A program made the translations under genes and the position numbers. This document shows positions 48,932-57,707 of a DNA stretch of 64,000 nt, piece after piece. Every line of letters starts with the position of its first letter. Within the stretch, counting starts at the first letter, position 1. The DNA is from CAVUWL01 sp963700105 (GTDB lineage: Bacteria; Actinomycetota; Thermoleophilia; Solirubrobacterales; 70-9), in the NCBI GenBank assembly GCA_963700105.1, contig CAVOWL010000001.1, forward strand, positions 186,001 to 250,000, read 5' to 3'. Below the pieces are notes generated by a model that was given only the letters and a program-made list of their open reading frames with translations, was not told the origin of the DNA and made no database searches.

Positions 48932-50611
48932 TTAGCGTCGCGGCAAGAGGCGCATGATCTGCTCCAGCTCGGCAATGCGCAGTAGCTTGGCGAGGCCGAG
49001 ATAGACGGCTGCCCCGGTTCCCAGGCCGAGACCCAGGGAGGCGATCTGGGCGAAGGTCCCCTCTCCCAGGGCCTGATTCAGGGTGTTCCAGACCCCGTAC
49101 CCAACTAGCGCCAGGGCGGCTGAGGCGACCAGGATGCGAAGCGTGGTCGAGAGCAGCCGGTCGAGTTCGAGCCCGTTGAAATGGCGGCGCAGGACGACGG
49201 CCTGGGCAATCACCGCCGCGGTGGTGCCGATGCCGGTGCCGGCGACGATCCCGCCGACTCCAAATGGCTTGTAAAGCAGCGCCGCGGCAAGCGCGGAGAC
49301 GACCAGGTCCAGACCCGCCAATCCGGTCGCCAGCCAGGGTCTTTGCAGGCTGAAGAAGGTGCGAGTCTGCAGAAGGTAGACGCCGTTTGTCGGAAGCGAG
49401 AAGGCAAACCAAAAGAGCGCCGTGGCGACCAGGGTGGTCTGGGCAGGATCAAAGGCGCCGCGCTGATAGATGAGGCGAATCATCGGTTCAGAGAGGGCGA
49501 GCACGGCGGCGGCGGCGGGCAGCAAGACGAAGAGGATCTGGCGCATGCCGTTGGCCATCGTTGCCCGCAGGTTGTCGATCTCGCCGAGGTTGGCAAAACG
49601 GGCCAGGGTCGGGAACAAGACGGTTGCAATCGCAACCGAGAAGATCCCCTGCGGGAGCTGGTAGATGCGGAAGGCTTTGTCGATCGCCGCCGGCGCTTCA
49701 TCGGAGACGAGGCTGCCGAAGAAGCTATTGATCAACATGTTGAAATTGATCAGGCCGAGGCTGATCGTCACCGGCAGCATCAACAGCAAGACGCGCCGCA
49801 CGCCGGGATGGCGCCACTCAAAGCTCCAGGTGAACCTGAATGGGGTGTTGCGCAGATCAAAAACGGGGATCAACAACTGGACCAGGGTGCCGACCACGAT
49901 CGCGATCGCGTAGGCATAGATTCGATCATTGCCGTGAAAGGCGGGGACCAGCAAGACCAAGACGAGGATGATCGTCAGGTTCCAAAATAGCGGCGCGATC
50001 GCAAAGGCGCCGAAACGGTCATAGCTATTGAGAATGCCGACTACGACGCCGCTTAGCCCGAGCAGAATCAGAATCGGGAAGAGAATCTGGGAGAGGGTGA
50101 TCGTGAGGTCAAGCAGCTCGCCCTTAAAACCGGGGGCAAAGAGCGGCATTATCACCGGCGCAATCACGACGAAAAGGGCGGTCAGCACGCCGAGGACCAT
50201 GGTTACGATCAGCAGCAGCGTCGAGGCCAGCCGGAACGCCTCTCGGTAGTTCTTTTCCTGCAATTGCTCGGTGAAGACGGGGACGAAGGCGGGTTGCAAA
50301 GCCGCGTCGGCGAAAAGGCTGCGAACGAGGTTGGGTACCTGGAAGGCGATCGTGAATGCCGAGACCGGTCCGTTGATCCCGTAGATCCCGGCGGCGACAA
50401 CTTCTCGCCCCAAACCGGTGATCCGCGAGGCGGCGGTGGCGACCGAGAAAAAGGCAGTCGAGCGGGCGATGCGGCCCGCCTGGCGCCCCGGAGCCGGCTC
50501 GCCGGCCAGATCCTCGCCCGGATCGAAGGCCTCGGCCGCCCGCAGTGCGGCGTCGGAGTCCACGGCGGCCTCGTCGCGCTCGGGGGTGTTGGGTGCCTTG
50601 GGCGTCTCCAA
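48932..50611 (-). CDS. murJ: lipid II flippase MurJ
   Basis: Flips lipid II across the membrane for peptidoglycan synthesis. The 559-residue protein has a ~50-residue disordered cytosolic N-terminal tail and then 13-14 TM helices. Family signatures: ARSTAFFSVATAASRITGLGREVVAA (TM1), NLVRSLFADAALQPAFVPVF, INFNMLINSFFGSL, YQLPQGIFSVAIATVLFPTLAR and RQILFVLLPAAAAVL. The TTG at 50611 is my choice; GTG 50674 is open in frame but would lie only 5 nt from the divergent rpsT ATG, leaving no promoter space. First gene of the long minus-strand block. Confidence 0.92.
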   Translation of the reverse strand: METPKAPNTPERDEAAVDSDAALRAAEAFDPGEDLAGEPAPGRQAGRIARSTAFFSVATAASRITGLGREVVAAGIYGINGPVSAFTIAFQVPNLVRSLFADAALQPAFVPVFTEQLQEKNYREAFRLASTLLLIVTMVLGVLTALFVVIAPVIMPLFAPGFKGELLDLTITLSQILFPILILLGLSGVVVGILNSYDRFGAFAIAPLFWNLTIILVLVLLVPAFHGNDRIYAYAIAIVVGTLVQLLIPVFDLRNTPFRFTWSFEWRHPGVRRVLLLMLPVTISLGLINFNMLINSFFGSLVSDEAPAAIDKAFRIYQLPQGIFSVAIATVLFPTLARFANLGEIDNLRATMANGMRQILFVLLPAAAAVLALSEPMIRLIYQRGAFDPAQTTLVATALFWFAFSLPTNGVYLLQTRTFFSLQRPWLATGLAGLDLVVSALAAALLYKPFGVGGIVAGTGIGTTAAVIAQAVVLRRHFNGLELDRLLSTTLRILVASAALALVGYGVWNTLNQALGEGTFAQIASLGLGLGTGAAVYLGLAKLLRIAELEQIMRLLPRR

Positions 50612-50679
50612 GCTGATCTCAGTCGCTATAGTCGGCGGCCGCCCGGAGCCGGCTCGGCGCCAGCTCAGGCACACGACTC

Positions 50680-50946
50680 ATGGCCAACATTGCCTCACAA
50701 AAGAAGCGCATCCTACGCAGCGAGCGCGAGCGAGCGGAGAACCGCCTGCTGAGCAGCTCCGTGAAGACCCATTTTCGCCGCCTGCAGGCTGCCGTGGAGG
50801 AGGGTGAGGAAGCCACGATCCACGCTGAGCATCGCAACCTCGACTCGCGAATCGATAAGGCGGTTCAAAAGGGTGCGATGCACTCAAACACCGGCGCCCG
50901 CAAGAAGTCCAGGGCAGCGCGGATCGTCGCCGCGGGCTCAGCGTAG
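50680..50946 (+). CDS. rpsT: 30S ribosomal protein S20
   Basis: Primary 16S-binding protein of the small subunit. The 88-residue protein starts MANIASQKKRILRSERERAEN and is highly basic and helical, ending in the conserved GAMHSNTGARKKSRAARI. A TATAGT at 50627-50632 is a possible -10. There is no Shine-Dalgarno before the ATG. The gene is isolated: divergent from murJ and convergent with holA, whose stop begins on the very next base after the rpsT TAG. Confidence 0.96.
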   Translation: MANIASQKKRILRSERERAENRLLSSSVKTHFRRLQAAVEEGEEATIHAEHRNLDSRIDKAVQKGAMHSNTGARKKSRAARIVAAGSA

Positions 50947-51927
50947 TCAGGGCGGGGCACCGGCGGCGCGTCGCAGCGCGATGCTGAGTGCCAACCGTTC
51001 GCCGTAATCGATTCCTCCCCGGCACCAGACCTCCAGATCTGCGAGCACGCAGGTTGCCCCCTGCAGCTGCTCCAGATCGACATCGCCGACGCGGGCGAGC
51101 AGCTGGCGGGCGGCGTAGGGATGCATTGGCAGGTTCGCCTCGATCTGTCGGGGCAAAACCCCTGCCTCGAGTTGCTCGACCGCGGTGCAGGCGCTGCGCA
51201 GACGCGAGGCGAGGCCGTAGACAATTGCGGTGACGCTCTCGCCCTGTTCGATCAGCCGCTCGCCAAGTTGAAGCGCTGAAACGGGGTCGCGCTCCAGGAG
51301 TGCATCTGAGAGCGCCCACACGGCGCTCTCAGATGTGTCGGCGACCATCGCTTCGAGGTCGGAGACCCCCACCTCCCCTCCCTCTCCAGCCCAAACGGCG
51401 AGTCGCTCCAACTCCCGCGAGAGGCGCACCGAGTTGGGTCCCATCCGCTCGACCAAAACAACCGCCGCCGCAGGCTCGAGTGAAAAGCCGAGCCGCTTTG
51501 CCTCGGCCCGCAGCGCTCGCGGCATCTCCTTGGCCCTGGGCGCCTCAAACTCGTGCACCTCCCCGCCGGCCACGGTGACCGCGCGGCGCAGCTTCGCCGC
51601 CGGCTTGGCGCGGGCAATCAGGACCAGGGTCAAATCCGGGGGAAGGCGCCCGAGTGAGGCGGCGACGGCGTCGAGTTGGTGCTCGCGCCAGCGCTCGACC
51701 CCATCGGCCAGCAGGTAGCGCCGGGACTCAGTCAAAGACATCGCCGGGATCGAGCCGAGGAGCGCCTCGTGGTCGGGCGCGCCCCGTCCCTCACCAGGCT
51801 CAAACACCCGCAACGCCGCGGCGCCGCCCTCGCGCTCGGCGCGGGAGCGCAACCGCGCCCGGCTCGCATCGATCTTTGCCTGGTCGGTGCCGGCGATCAG
51901 GTAGAGAGAGCGCATCTCCTCGGCCAC
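50947..51927 (-). CDS. holA: DNA polymerase III subunit delta
   Basis: Clamp-loader subunit that opens the beta clamp. The 326-residue protein has the AAA+-like but ATPase-inactive fold: LYLIAGTDQAKIDASRARL at the N terminus, PDLTLVLIARAKPAAKLRRAV, ERMGPNSVRLSRELERLA, SESAVWALSDALLERD and the C-terminal domain with MHPYAARQLLARVG. GTG 51927 is the outer start; ATG 51915 is an alternative. holA beside rpsT is the usual bacterial arrangement; the comEA/comEC genes often upstream are absent. Confidence 0.93.
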   Translation of the reverse strand: MAEEMRSLYLIAGTDQAKIDASRARLRSRAEREGGAAALRVFEPGEGRGAPDHEALLGSIPAMSLTESRRYLLADGVERWREHQLDAVAASLGRLPPDLTLVLIARAKPAAKLRRAVTVAGGEVHEFEAPRAKEMPRALRAEAKRLGFSLEPAAAVVLVERMGPNSVRLSRELERLAVWAGEGGEVGVSDLEAMVADTSESAVWALSDALLERDPVSALQLGERLIEQGESVTAIVYGLASRLRSACTAVEQLEAGVLPRQIEANLPMHPYAARQLLARVGDVDLEQLQGATCVLADLEVWCRGGIDYGERLALSIALRRAAGAPP

Positions 51928-51937
51928 GGGTGAGGGC

Positions 51938-51943
51938 AGTCTA
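51938..51943 (-). promoter_or_regulatory. candidate -10 of holA
   Basis: TAGACT on the minus strand, 10 nt before GTG 51927; slightly wider than the leaderless spacing seen elsewhere, so a leader of a few bases is expected. Confidence 0.35.
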
Positions 51944-52013
51944 GAGACGGGCTGGGCGGCCGCGCAATTTAGCCGTGAGCGCGGCCAGTGACTTGCCTAA
52001 CGCTCAGGCGCGG

Positions 52014-52412
52014 CTAGGGGTCTTCGTCTTCCTCATAGCCCGACACTTCGGCCAGCTGGGCGCCGTAGAGCTCGGTGACGGCTACGGGGGGCGATTGAAT
52101 TGAAAGGCAGGCAAGCTCAGCCCCACCATCGTTTGCGACCGAGTGATCGGTCGCCGGCGGAACCAGGATCAGATCGCCCTCGCCGACCGGTTGGGTGTCG
52201 CCGGCAACCGACATCGTTCCCGCCCCTCGCACCACCACGTAGACCTGCTCGGCCTCCTCATGGGAGCGCAGGCTTTGCTCGGCGCCAGCCGGGACCTCCA
52301 ACCAGGTCACAGACATGTTGCGCGAGCCGAGTTCTCCCGCGTCCATGAGGACGTGGGAGCGGAGGCGGTGCCACTCCTCCACCGGGGCTTCGCCTAAGCG
52401 CCTGACGAGCAT
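52014..52412 (-). CDS. cupin-domain protein
   Basis: A 132-residue single-domain cupin. The metal-binding His/Glu pattern appears as RSHEEAEQVYVVVRGAGTM (motif 1) and LILVPPATDHSVAN (motif 2), with two His and the Glu in place. ATG 52412 begins just before the beta-barrel; the upstream open frame overlaps the leuS end and is not coding. The C terminus is strongly acidic (GYEEDEDP). Substrate unknown; such small cupins are often metal-dependent dioxygenases, isomerases or sensors. Located 46 nt after leuS on the same strand. Confidence 0.82.
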   Translation of the reverse strand: MLVRRLGEAPVEEWHRLRSHVLMDAGELGSRNMSVTWLEVPAGAEQSLRSHEEAEQVYVVVRGAGTMSVAGDTQPVGEGDLILVPPATDHSVANDGGAELACLSIQSPPVAVTELYGAQLAEVSGYEEDEDP

Positions 52413-52458
52413 TCGCGCGCTTTGTACCAGATGCGGAGCCCGAAGTTGCGAGCGCCAC

Positions 52459-54939
52459 TCAATCCACGACCAGGTTGACCAGCTTGCCAGGCACGACAAT
52501 CTCCTTGACGACCGCCCTGCCGTTTAGGTGGCGAGCCACTTTTTCACTACCCCTAGCCAGGCGCAGGAGCTCCTCACGGGAGGCATCGGCCCCAGCCTCG
52601 ATGCGATCGCGAAGCTTGCCGTTGACCTGGACGATCAGCGTCATCGTCTCGCTGATCAGCAGCTCCTGATCGGCCACCGGCCAGGGGCTCTCCCAGACCC
52701 GCCCGCCGTTGACCCGCTCCCAGACCTCCGCCCCGAGGTGGGGCGCAAAGGGAAAAATCAAAGAGGCCGCCGTGGCGGTGGCAAAGCGAACGGCGGCGAG
52801 GCCGTCGCCACAGCGATAGAGGCTGTCCTTGAGTCGATAGGTCTCATTCACCAGCTCCATCACGGCCGCAATCGCGGTGTTGAACTGGAAGCCCCGCTCA
52901 AAATCAGCGCTTACCTTCTCGATCGCCCAATTGGCCTTGACGCGCAGGACCCGGGCCTCCTCCTCACCGCCGCGCTCGGGGGCTGGCGGTTGCACCCTTT
53001 GGGTCACCTCCCCGCACAGCCTCCACAGCCTCGAGAGAAATCGGTTGACTCCCTCGACGCCCTCATCTGACCAATCACCACCGCGCTCGGGTGGGCCCAT
53101 GAAGCAAACGTAGGTCCGCGCCGTGTCGGCCCCGTAGCGCTCAACGTACTCACTGGGGCTGACCGTGTTCCCCCTCGACTTCGACATCTTGGCGCCGTCG
53201 CGGGTGATCATCCCCTGGGCAAAGAGATTGGCGAAGGGCTCCTGGATCTCGAGCCAACCGAGGTCGGCCAGCGCCTTGGTCAAAAAGCGCGCGTACATCA
53301 GGTGCAAGATCGCGTGCTCGACCCCCCCGATGTACTGATCAACCGGCAACCAGTGCTCGGCCGCGGCGTGATCCCAGGCGACGGCCTCGTTTCGGGGATC
53401 GAGGTAGCGGATGAAGTACCAGGAGGAATCGACGAAGGTATCCATCGTGTCGGTCTCGCGGCGTGCCTTGGCCCCGCAGACCGGGCACTCGGTCTGCACC
53501 CAATCCTCTGCGGCGGCCAGCGGGCTGCGCCCCTTTGGAGCGTAATCCTCGATCTGGGGCAGTTCGACCGGAAGGCTCTCGGCCGGGACGGGTACGGTCC
53601 CGCAGCGCTCGCAGTAAACGATCGGGATCGGGGCCCCCCAGTAGCGCTGGCGTGAAACCAACCAATCGCGCAGGCGGTAGTTGATTGCGGGCCGGCCGCG
53701 ACCTGAGCTGCCCAGCCACTCGAGGATCCGAGCCTTAGCCTCGCGGTTGTCCGATCCGTCGAAACGCCCGGAGTTGGCCATCAACCCGTCACCGAGAAAG
53801 GGCAGATCATCGCCCTCCTCGCCGGCCGGCTTGATCACTTGCCTGATCGGCAGGCCGAAGGATTTGGCGAAATCGTAATCGCGGCGATCGTGGGCGGGGA
53901 CTGCCATGATTGCTCCAGTCCCGTACTCCATCAGCACGTAATCGGCGACAAAGATCGGAATCGACTCGCCGTTGACCGGATTGACCACGAAACGACCAAG
54001 TCCAACCCCGGTCTTTTTCCGGTCCTCGGCACCGCGCTCCTCGGCTGACTCCCGGCCCACGCGTTCCACGTAGGCGCGCACCTCGGCCTCGGCGGGCGCC
54101 CCGGCCAGGAGCCGATCCAACTCGGGATGCTCGGGGGCAAGGACGAAGAAGGTTGCCCCAAACAGAGTGTCGGGACGGGTCGTGAAGACGGTGAAATCGA
54201 GGTCGATTCCCTCGCAACCAAAGACGACCTCTGCCCCCTCGGAACGACCGATCCAGTTGCGCTGCATCGTGATCACGTGCTCGGGCCAGGAATCAAGCTG
54301 GTCGAAGTCCGCCAGCAGCCGCTCGGCGTAATCGGTGATCCGAAAGAACCACTGCTCGAGCTTGCGCTGCACGACCACGGTTCCGCAGCGCTCGCAGCGA
54401 CCGTCGATCACCTGCTCGTTGGCGAGCACGGTTGCGTCCTTGGGGCACCATTGCACGGGCGCCTCTGAACGGTAGGCGAGCCCACGCTCAAAGAGCAGCA
54501 GGAAGATCCACTGCGTCCAGCGGTAGTACTCGGGCGTGTGGGTGCCGATCTCGCGCGACCAGTCGATTGAGATTCCCCACTCGCGGAACTGACGACGAAA
54601 CGAGGAGATCGAGCGCTCGGTCACCTCGTGCGGCGGCTCGCCGGTCTTGATCGCGTTGTTCTCTGCAGGCAGCCCGAAGGCGTCATAGCCCATCGGGTGA
54701 ATAACCTCAAAGCCCCGGCGCCGCCGGTAATGGGCGATCGCATCACCGACCGCGTAGGTCTTGAGGTGTCCCACATGCGGCTCGCCGGAGGGGTAGGGCA
54801 GCATCTCCAGCACGTAGGACTTCTGGGTTGAGTCCGCGAACCCAGGTTCGCCGGGGTTCGCCACCTCCCAGGTCTTCTCCTCAGCCCAAAGCTGCTGCCA
54901 CTTGGCCTCGATCCGCTTGGGTTCATAGCCGCTCACCAA
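52459..54939 (-). CDS. leuS: leucyl-tRNA synthetase
   Basis: Charges tRNA-Leu. The 826-residue class I enzyme has the HIGH motif as HVGH in PYPSGEPHVGHLKTY, the zinc-ribbon Cys residues, the CP1 editing domain with TTRPDTLFGATFFV and MAVPAHDRRDYDFA, and KMSKS as KMSKSRGN near residue 590. The C-terminal anticodon and tRNA-binding domains are complete, ending with the VNGKLRDRI-type domain. TTG 54939 and GTG 54936 are adjacent start options. Begins 11 nt after the SpoIIM-like gene; no T-box leader is possible in that gap. Confidence 0.97.
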   Translation of the reverse strand: MVSGYEPKRIEAKWQQLWAEEKTWEVANPGEPGFADSTQKSYVLEMLPYPSGEPHVGHLKTYAVGDAIAHYRRRRGFEVIHPMGYDAFGLPAENNAIKTGEPPHEVTERSISSFRRQFREWGISIDWSREIGTHTPEYYRWTQWIFLLLFERGLAYRSEAPVQWCPKDATVLANEQVIDGRCERCGTVVVQRKLEQWFFRITDYAERLLADFDQLDSWPEHVITMQRNWIGRSEGAEVVFGCEGIDLDFTVFTTRPDTLFGATFFVLAPEHPELDRLLAGAPAEAEVRAYVERVGRESAEERGAEDRKKTGVGLGRFVVNPVNGESIPIFVADYVLMEYGTGAIMAVPAHDRRDYDFAKSFGLPIRQVIKPAGEEGDDLPFLGDGLMANSGRFDGSDNREAKARILEWLGSSGRGRPAINYRLRDWLVSRQRYWGAPIPIVYCERCGTVPVPAESLPVELPQIEDYAPKGRSPLAAAEDWVQTECPVCGAKARRETDTMDTFVDSSWYFIRYLDPRNEAVAWDHAAAEHWLPVDQYIGGVEHAILHLMYARFLTKALADLGWLEIQEPFANLFAQGMITRDGAKMSKSRGNTVSPSEYVERYGADTARTYVCFMGPPERGGDWSDEGVEGVNRFLSRLWRLCGEVTQRVQPPAPERGGEEEARVLRVKANWAIEKVSADFERGFQFNTAIAAVMELVNETYRLKDSLYRCGDGLAAVRFATATAASLIFPFAPHLGAEVWERVNGGRVWESPWPVADQELLISETMTLIVQVNGKLRDRIEAGADASREELLRLARGSEKVARHLNGRAVVKEIVVPGKLVNLVVD

Positions 54940-54950
54940 CGGCGATCTTC

Positions 54951-55661
54951 TCAGACCACCGGCGAGAGGGCTTCAAGCAGATGAGGCCAGACGTAGACCT
55001 CAATTGTCGCTGCAACTATGAGGGTTGGAATCGCCAACAAAACGGTCACCAGGGTGGCGGCAAGAAGCTGATTCCACTCGCCGCGGCGGCTGGCGATCAG
55101 CCAGGCGGCGAGGGGAAGAAAGAGAGCGGTCAGCTCGGGAATGGCGTGCGGAAGGACGCTTAGCATCAGTTCGGCCCGCGATATGTGCAGCTGAAAGGCC
55201 AGGGTCGAACCCTGAAAGCCGAGATAGAAGGCTTGGGTGGAGAGGGAAAAGAGGGTCACAGCGCAGACAAAGAGAATCGCCAATTTGCCGGCTTGGAGGT
55301 GGATCCAGCGAGAGAAGCCGCTGCGCTGGGCGGCGGCAATCGGCATCGAGGCCCCGGCAATGAACCCCGCTATGCAGGCGCTGGCGTGGAAGGCTAAGAC
55401 CGCGGCGTTTCGCTCGAGAATCGGCAGCATCGCGGCCGGACTCGAGGGTTCGGTGATGCCCGGCAGGTGGACCGGGGTCAGGTCCGGAGTCAGCCTCCCC
55501 GCCACGAACCAAACCGCAAAGAGCAAGGTGGCGGCGACAGTCAGGCTGAGGGCGAGCCAGGCGCGCAGGACGTGCCATGGGCGCCCATTCCAGACCTCAA
55601 GGGTCTCCCTGGTGTCTTGCAAGCCATGGGAGAAAACTTGTTGATTTGCGCTCGCATTCAC
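54951..55661 (-). CDS. SpoIIM-like (DUF95) integral membrane protein
   Basis: 236 residues with about six TM segments. The last third has the family hallmark: a loop with SVLPHAIPELTALFLPLAAWLIA, then LLAATLVTVLLAIPTLIVAATIEVYVWPHLL (the IAAxIE pattern). Homologues include stage II sporulation protein M, but the family is widespread in non-sporulating Actinobacteria and its general role is unclear. Nothing else for sporulation is in the window. It precedes leuS by 11 nt and is likely co-transcribed with it. Confidence 0.82.
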   Translation of the reverse strand: MNASANQQVFSHGLQDTRETLEVWNGRPWHVLRAWLALSLTVAATLLFAVWFVAGRLTPDLTPVHLPGITEPSSPAAMLPILERNAAVLAFHASACIAGFIAGASMPIAAAQRSGFSRWIHLQAGKLAILFVCAVTLFSLSTQAFYLGFQGSTLAFQLHISRAELMLSVLPHAIPELTALFLPLAAWLIASRRGEWNQLLAATLVTVLLAIPTLIVAATIEVYVWPHLLEALSPVV

Positions 55662-55699
55662 TGCACACTCATCGGCAGGCAGGCGCGCCGATTTGAGAG

Positions 55700-55772
55700 T
55701 GGAGCTGAGGGGGCTCGAACCCCTGACCTTCGCGCTGCCAGCGCGACGCTCTTCCAGCTGAGCTACAGCCCC
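55700..55772 (-). tRNA. tRNA-Ala (anticodon GGC)
   Basis: 73 nt. Acceptor GGGGCTG pairs with CAGCTCC plus discriminator A. The D arm GCTC/GAGC, the anticodon stem TCGCG/CGCGA around CTGGCAG, and the T arm GGGG-TTCGAGC-CCCT are complete. Anticodon GGC reads GCC and GCU. CCA is not encoded. It stands alone between the SpoIIM-like and DivIVA-like genes. Confidence 0.96.
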
Positions 55773-55882
55773 TTGCTTGGCTCAAGGTTATCGCGGCTTT
55801 TATCCACGGGCGATGCAACGACGGGCCCGATCGCCGTGGCTGCGCCGCCGTTCGAGCGAAGCCGCCGGCGCAGCGCCTGGGG

Positions 55883-56638
55883 CTAGGCGGCGCGCTGCTC
55901 GGGTCCGGAGTCTGCGTCTGGGTCGACGTCGAGGATCAGGTTGTCGGCGGCAGTATGGCGAACGCGGAACTCAAGCGGGGAGCGTTCCTCCAGCTCCCGC
56001 AGAAGCTCGACCGGTTCCTGGAGTCGCATCGAAATTGTCGCCCTGCCCTCGGAGAATCGCTCCACCGATATCTCGGTTGTGGCGTCGATCTGTCCCGCCG
56101 CGTCCTCAAACCCAACCAACTGGGAGAAGTCATCAAGCGGTCCGATCTCGACCTTCACCAATCCTTCAAAGGTGTCAAGCGCCGCCTGCTTCCCCAGCGC
56201 CGGCGCCGCGCCGTTTTCCCTGTTGGAGGAGGCGCTGGCTGCGCCCGGATGCGCTTCGCTTAGCTCCTGCACCCTGCGACTCACCTCGACCGCCTCGCGC
56301 AGTGCCTTCATACGGATCCGCGTCGCCTGCCCGCGCGCCTGGGTTTGGATCTCTTGCAGTCGCGCTGAGACCGCCTCCAATGAGGCGATGCTTCGATCGT
56401 GGCGCTCATTTGCCTCCTGCAGCCGCTCACTGAGGCTACGGATCTCACCCTCGCGCTCGATCACCATCGCCGAGAGCGCTACCAACTCACCCTCGCTGCG
56501 CTCGGCGACCCCGCGCCAGCGCCCAAGGGTTCGATCGGTGTCCTCCTGCAGCGCCGCCAGATGCAGATCGCGTGCCGAAATTGCCGCATCCACTTCGTGG
56601 CGGCGGTAGCCGAGGAAACCCCTCTTGAAGCTACCCAT
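55883..56638 (-). CDS. DivIVA-like coiled-coil protein
   Basis: 251 residues from ATG 56638. The N terminus MGSFKRGFLGYRRHEVDAAI resembles the DivIVA/Wag31 membrane-curvature motif (hydrophobic residue followed by RGYdxxxVD). Residues about 25-110 form a coiled coil with heptads (MVIEREGEIRSLSERLQEAN). A short linker leads to a C-terminal globular, mixed alpha/beta part (about 150-235), which is not usual in DivIVA. A pole- or septum-localised scaffold is a fair inference. TACGGT lies 7 nt upstream of the ATG, supporting this start over ATG 56671. The gap to rsfS is about 78 nt. Confidence 0.7.
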   Translation of the reverse strand: MGSFKRGFLGYRRHEVDAAISARDLHLAALQEDTDRTLGRWRGVAERSEGELVALSAMVIEREGEIRSLSERLQEANERHDRSIASLEAVSARLQEIQTQARGQATRIRMKALREAVEVSRRVQELSEAHPGAASASSNRENGAAPALGKQAALDTFEGLVKVEIGPLDDFSQLVGFEDAAGQIDATTEISVERFSEGRATISMRLQEPVELLRELEERSPLEFRVRHTAADNLILDVDPDADSGPEQRAA

Positions 56639-56645
56639 GCCCGGC

Positions 56646-56651
56646 ACCGTA
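56646..56651 (-). promoter_or_regulatory. candidate -10 of the DivIVA-like gene (leaderless)
   Basis: TACGGT on the minus strand followed by 7 nt and ATG 56638; no Shine-Dalgarno near this ATG. Confidence 0.4.
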
Positions 56652-56715
56652 TGGAGACCCTCGGACGGCATTTCGGGCGCAATGCCAGCGGGGCGAACGG
56701 GTGTTCGAGTAGAGC

Positions 56716-57102
56716 TCAGAATCCGGCTACAGAGGAGGCCCTCGGAGCGCGCTCAAGCTGCAGGCGCGGCGCCTCGCGCCAGAGATCCTCGAGCTGATAG
56801 CGCTCCCTCGCCTCAGCGGTGAAGACGTGCAGGACGCAATCGAGGAAGTCAAGTACGACCCAGCCGGCGTCTCCGCCGCCGTCAACGCCGATCGGAAGGA
56901 CGCCCGCCTCCTGCTTCATTCGCAGCCTCACCTCGTCGACGATGGCGCGCGCGTGGCGCTCGTTGCGGGCCGTGCAGATCGCCAGGAAGTCGGTGTAGGC
57001 AACCATCGAGCGCATGTCCAAAACGATGATCTGATCGGCCTGTTTGGAGTCTGCCAGCTGAGCCAAGCGACGGGCGAGCACCTCCGGGGGTGGCCCGTTC
57101 AC
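56716..57102 (-). CDS. rsfS: ribosome silencing factor RsfS
   Basis: Binds ribosomal protein L14 and blocks subunit joining when nutrients are low. The 128-residue protein has the RsfS signature DMRSMVAYTDFLAICTARNERHARAIVDEV and WVVLDFLDCVLHVF (often DYGDVVVHVF), then RERYQLEDLWREAP. The C-terminal ~15 residues are extra. The GTG overlaps the nadD stop (GTGA), the usual nadD-rsfS pairing. Confidence 0.95.
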   Translation of the reverse strand: MNGPPPEVLARRLAQLADSKQADQIIVLDMRSMVAYTDFLAICTARNERHARAIVDEVRLRMKQEAGVLPIGVDGGGDAGWVVLDFLDCVLHVFTAEARERYQLEDLWREAPRLQLERAPRASSVAGF

Positions 57103-57707
57103 GAGTAGATGCCCTTCTCCTCGATGAAGCGTGCTACCGGCTCGGGGACCAGGTAGCGAAGCGGTCTCCCGGCGGCCGCTCGCTCGCGTACCGCCGAAGA
57201 GGAGACTCCAAACTGGGGCATCTCAAGCATGGTCGCGCGCCCAACGGCGTCGAGGCTGCGCAGCACCGCGCCGACCTCGGCATCGGCGACCCCGGCCCGC
57301 CGCGCGATCGCCAGCCGCGCCAGCACGATCACGCGCTCGCACCGATGCCAGCTCTCCAGCCCAACCGCGGCGTCGGCGCCCATCACGAAAACCAGCCCCG
57401 ACTCGCCGCGCTCCCGCCCCAACAATTCCAAGGTCTCAGAGGTATAGGAGGGACCCTCACGATCAACCTCACAGGTGGAGACTGAGAAACGCGGGTCATC
57501 GGCGGCGGCGAGCCGGGTCATCGCGAGGCGCAGCTCGCGACCGGGATCATCGACGATCCGCTTGTGCGGCGCCTCCCCGGTGGGAACCAAGATCACCTCG
57601 CTGAGGCCGAGCTGCCAGATCGCCTCCTGGGCGAGCGCCAGGTGCCCCAGGTGCGGGGGATTGAACGCCGAACCCAGAATCCCGATGGCGGGCCCAGTGC
57701 TACTCAC
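57099..57707 (-). CDS. nadD: nicotinate-nucleotide adenylyltransferase
   Basis: Adenylates nicotinate mononucleotide in NAD synthesis. The 202-residue protein has the nucleotidyl-transferase motif GSAFNPPHLGHLALA, in which (H/T)xGH appears as HLGH and GGT/SFDP-type as GSAFNPP; then LVPTGEAPHK, VMGADA and the ISSTxxR-like motif as VSSSAVRER near residue 175. GTG 57707 overlaps the proA stop by a few bases. Coupled to rsfS by GTGA. Confidence 0.94.
   Translation of the reverse strand: MSSTGPAIGILGSAFNPPHLGHLALAQEAIWQLGLSEVILVPTGEAPHKRIVDDPGRELRLAMTRLAAADDPRFSVSTCEVDREGPSYTSETLELLGRERGESGLVFVMGADAAVGLESWHRCERVIVLARLAIARRAGVADAEVGAVLRSLDAVGRATMLEMPQFGVSSSAVRERAAAGRPLRYLVPEPVARFIEEKGIYS

Noticed and set aside
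54940..54950. T-box riboswitch for leuS
   Set aside because: Only 11 nt separate leuS from the upstream gene.
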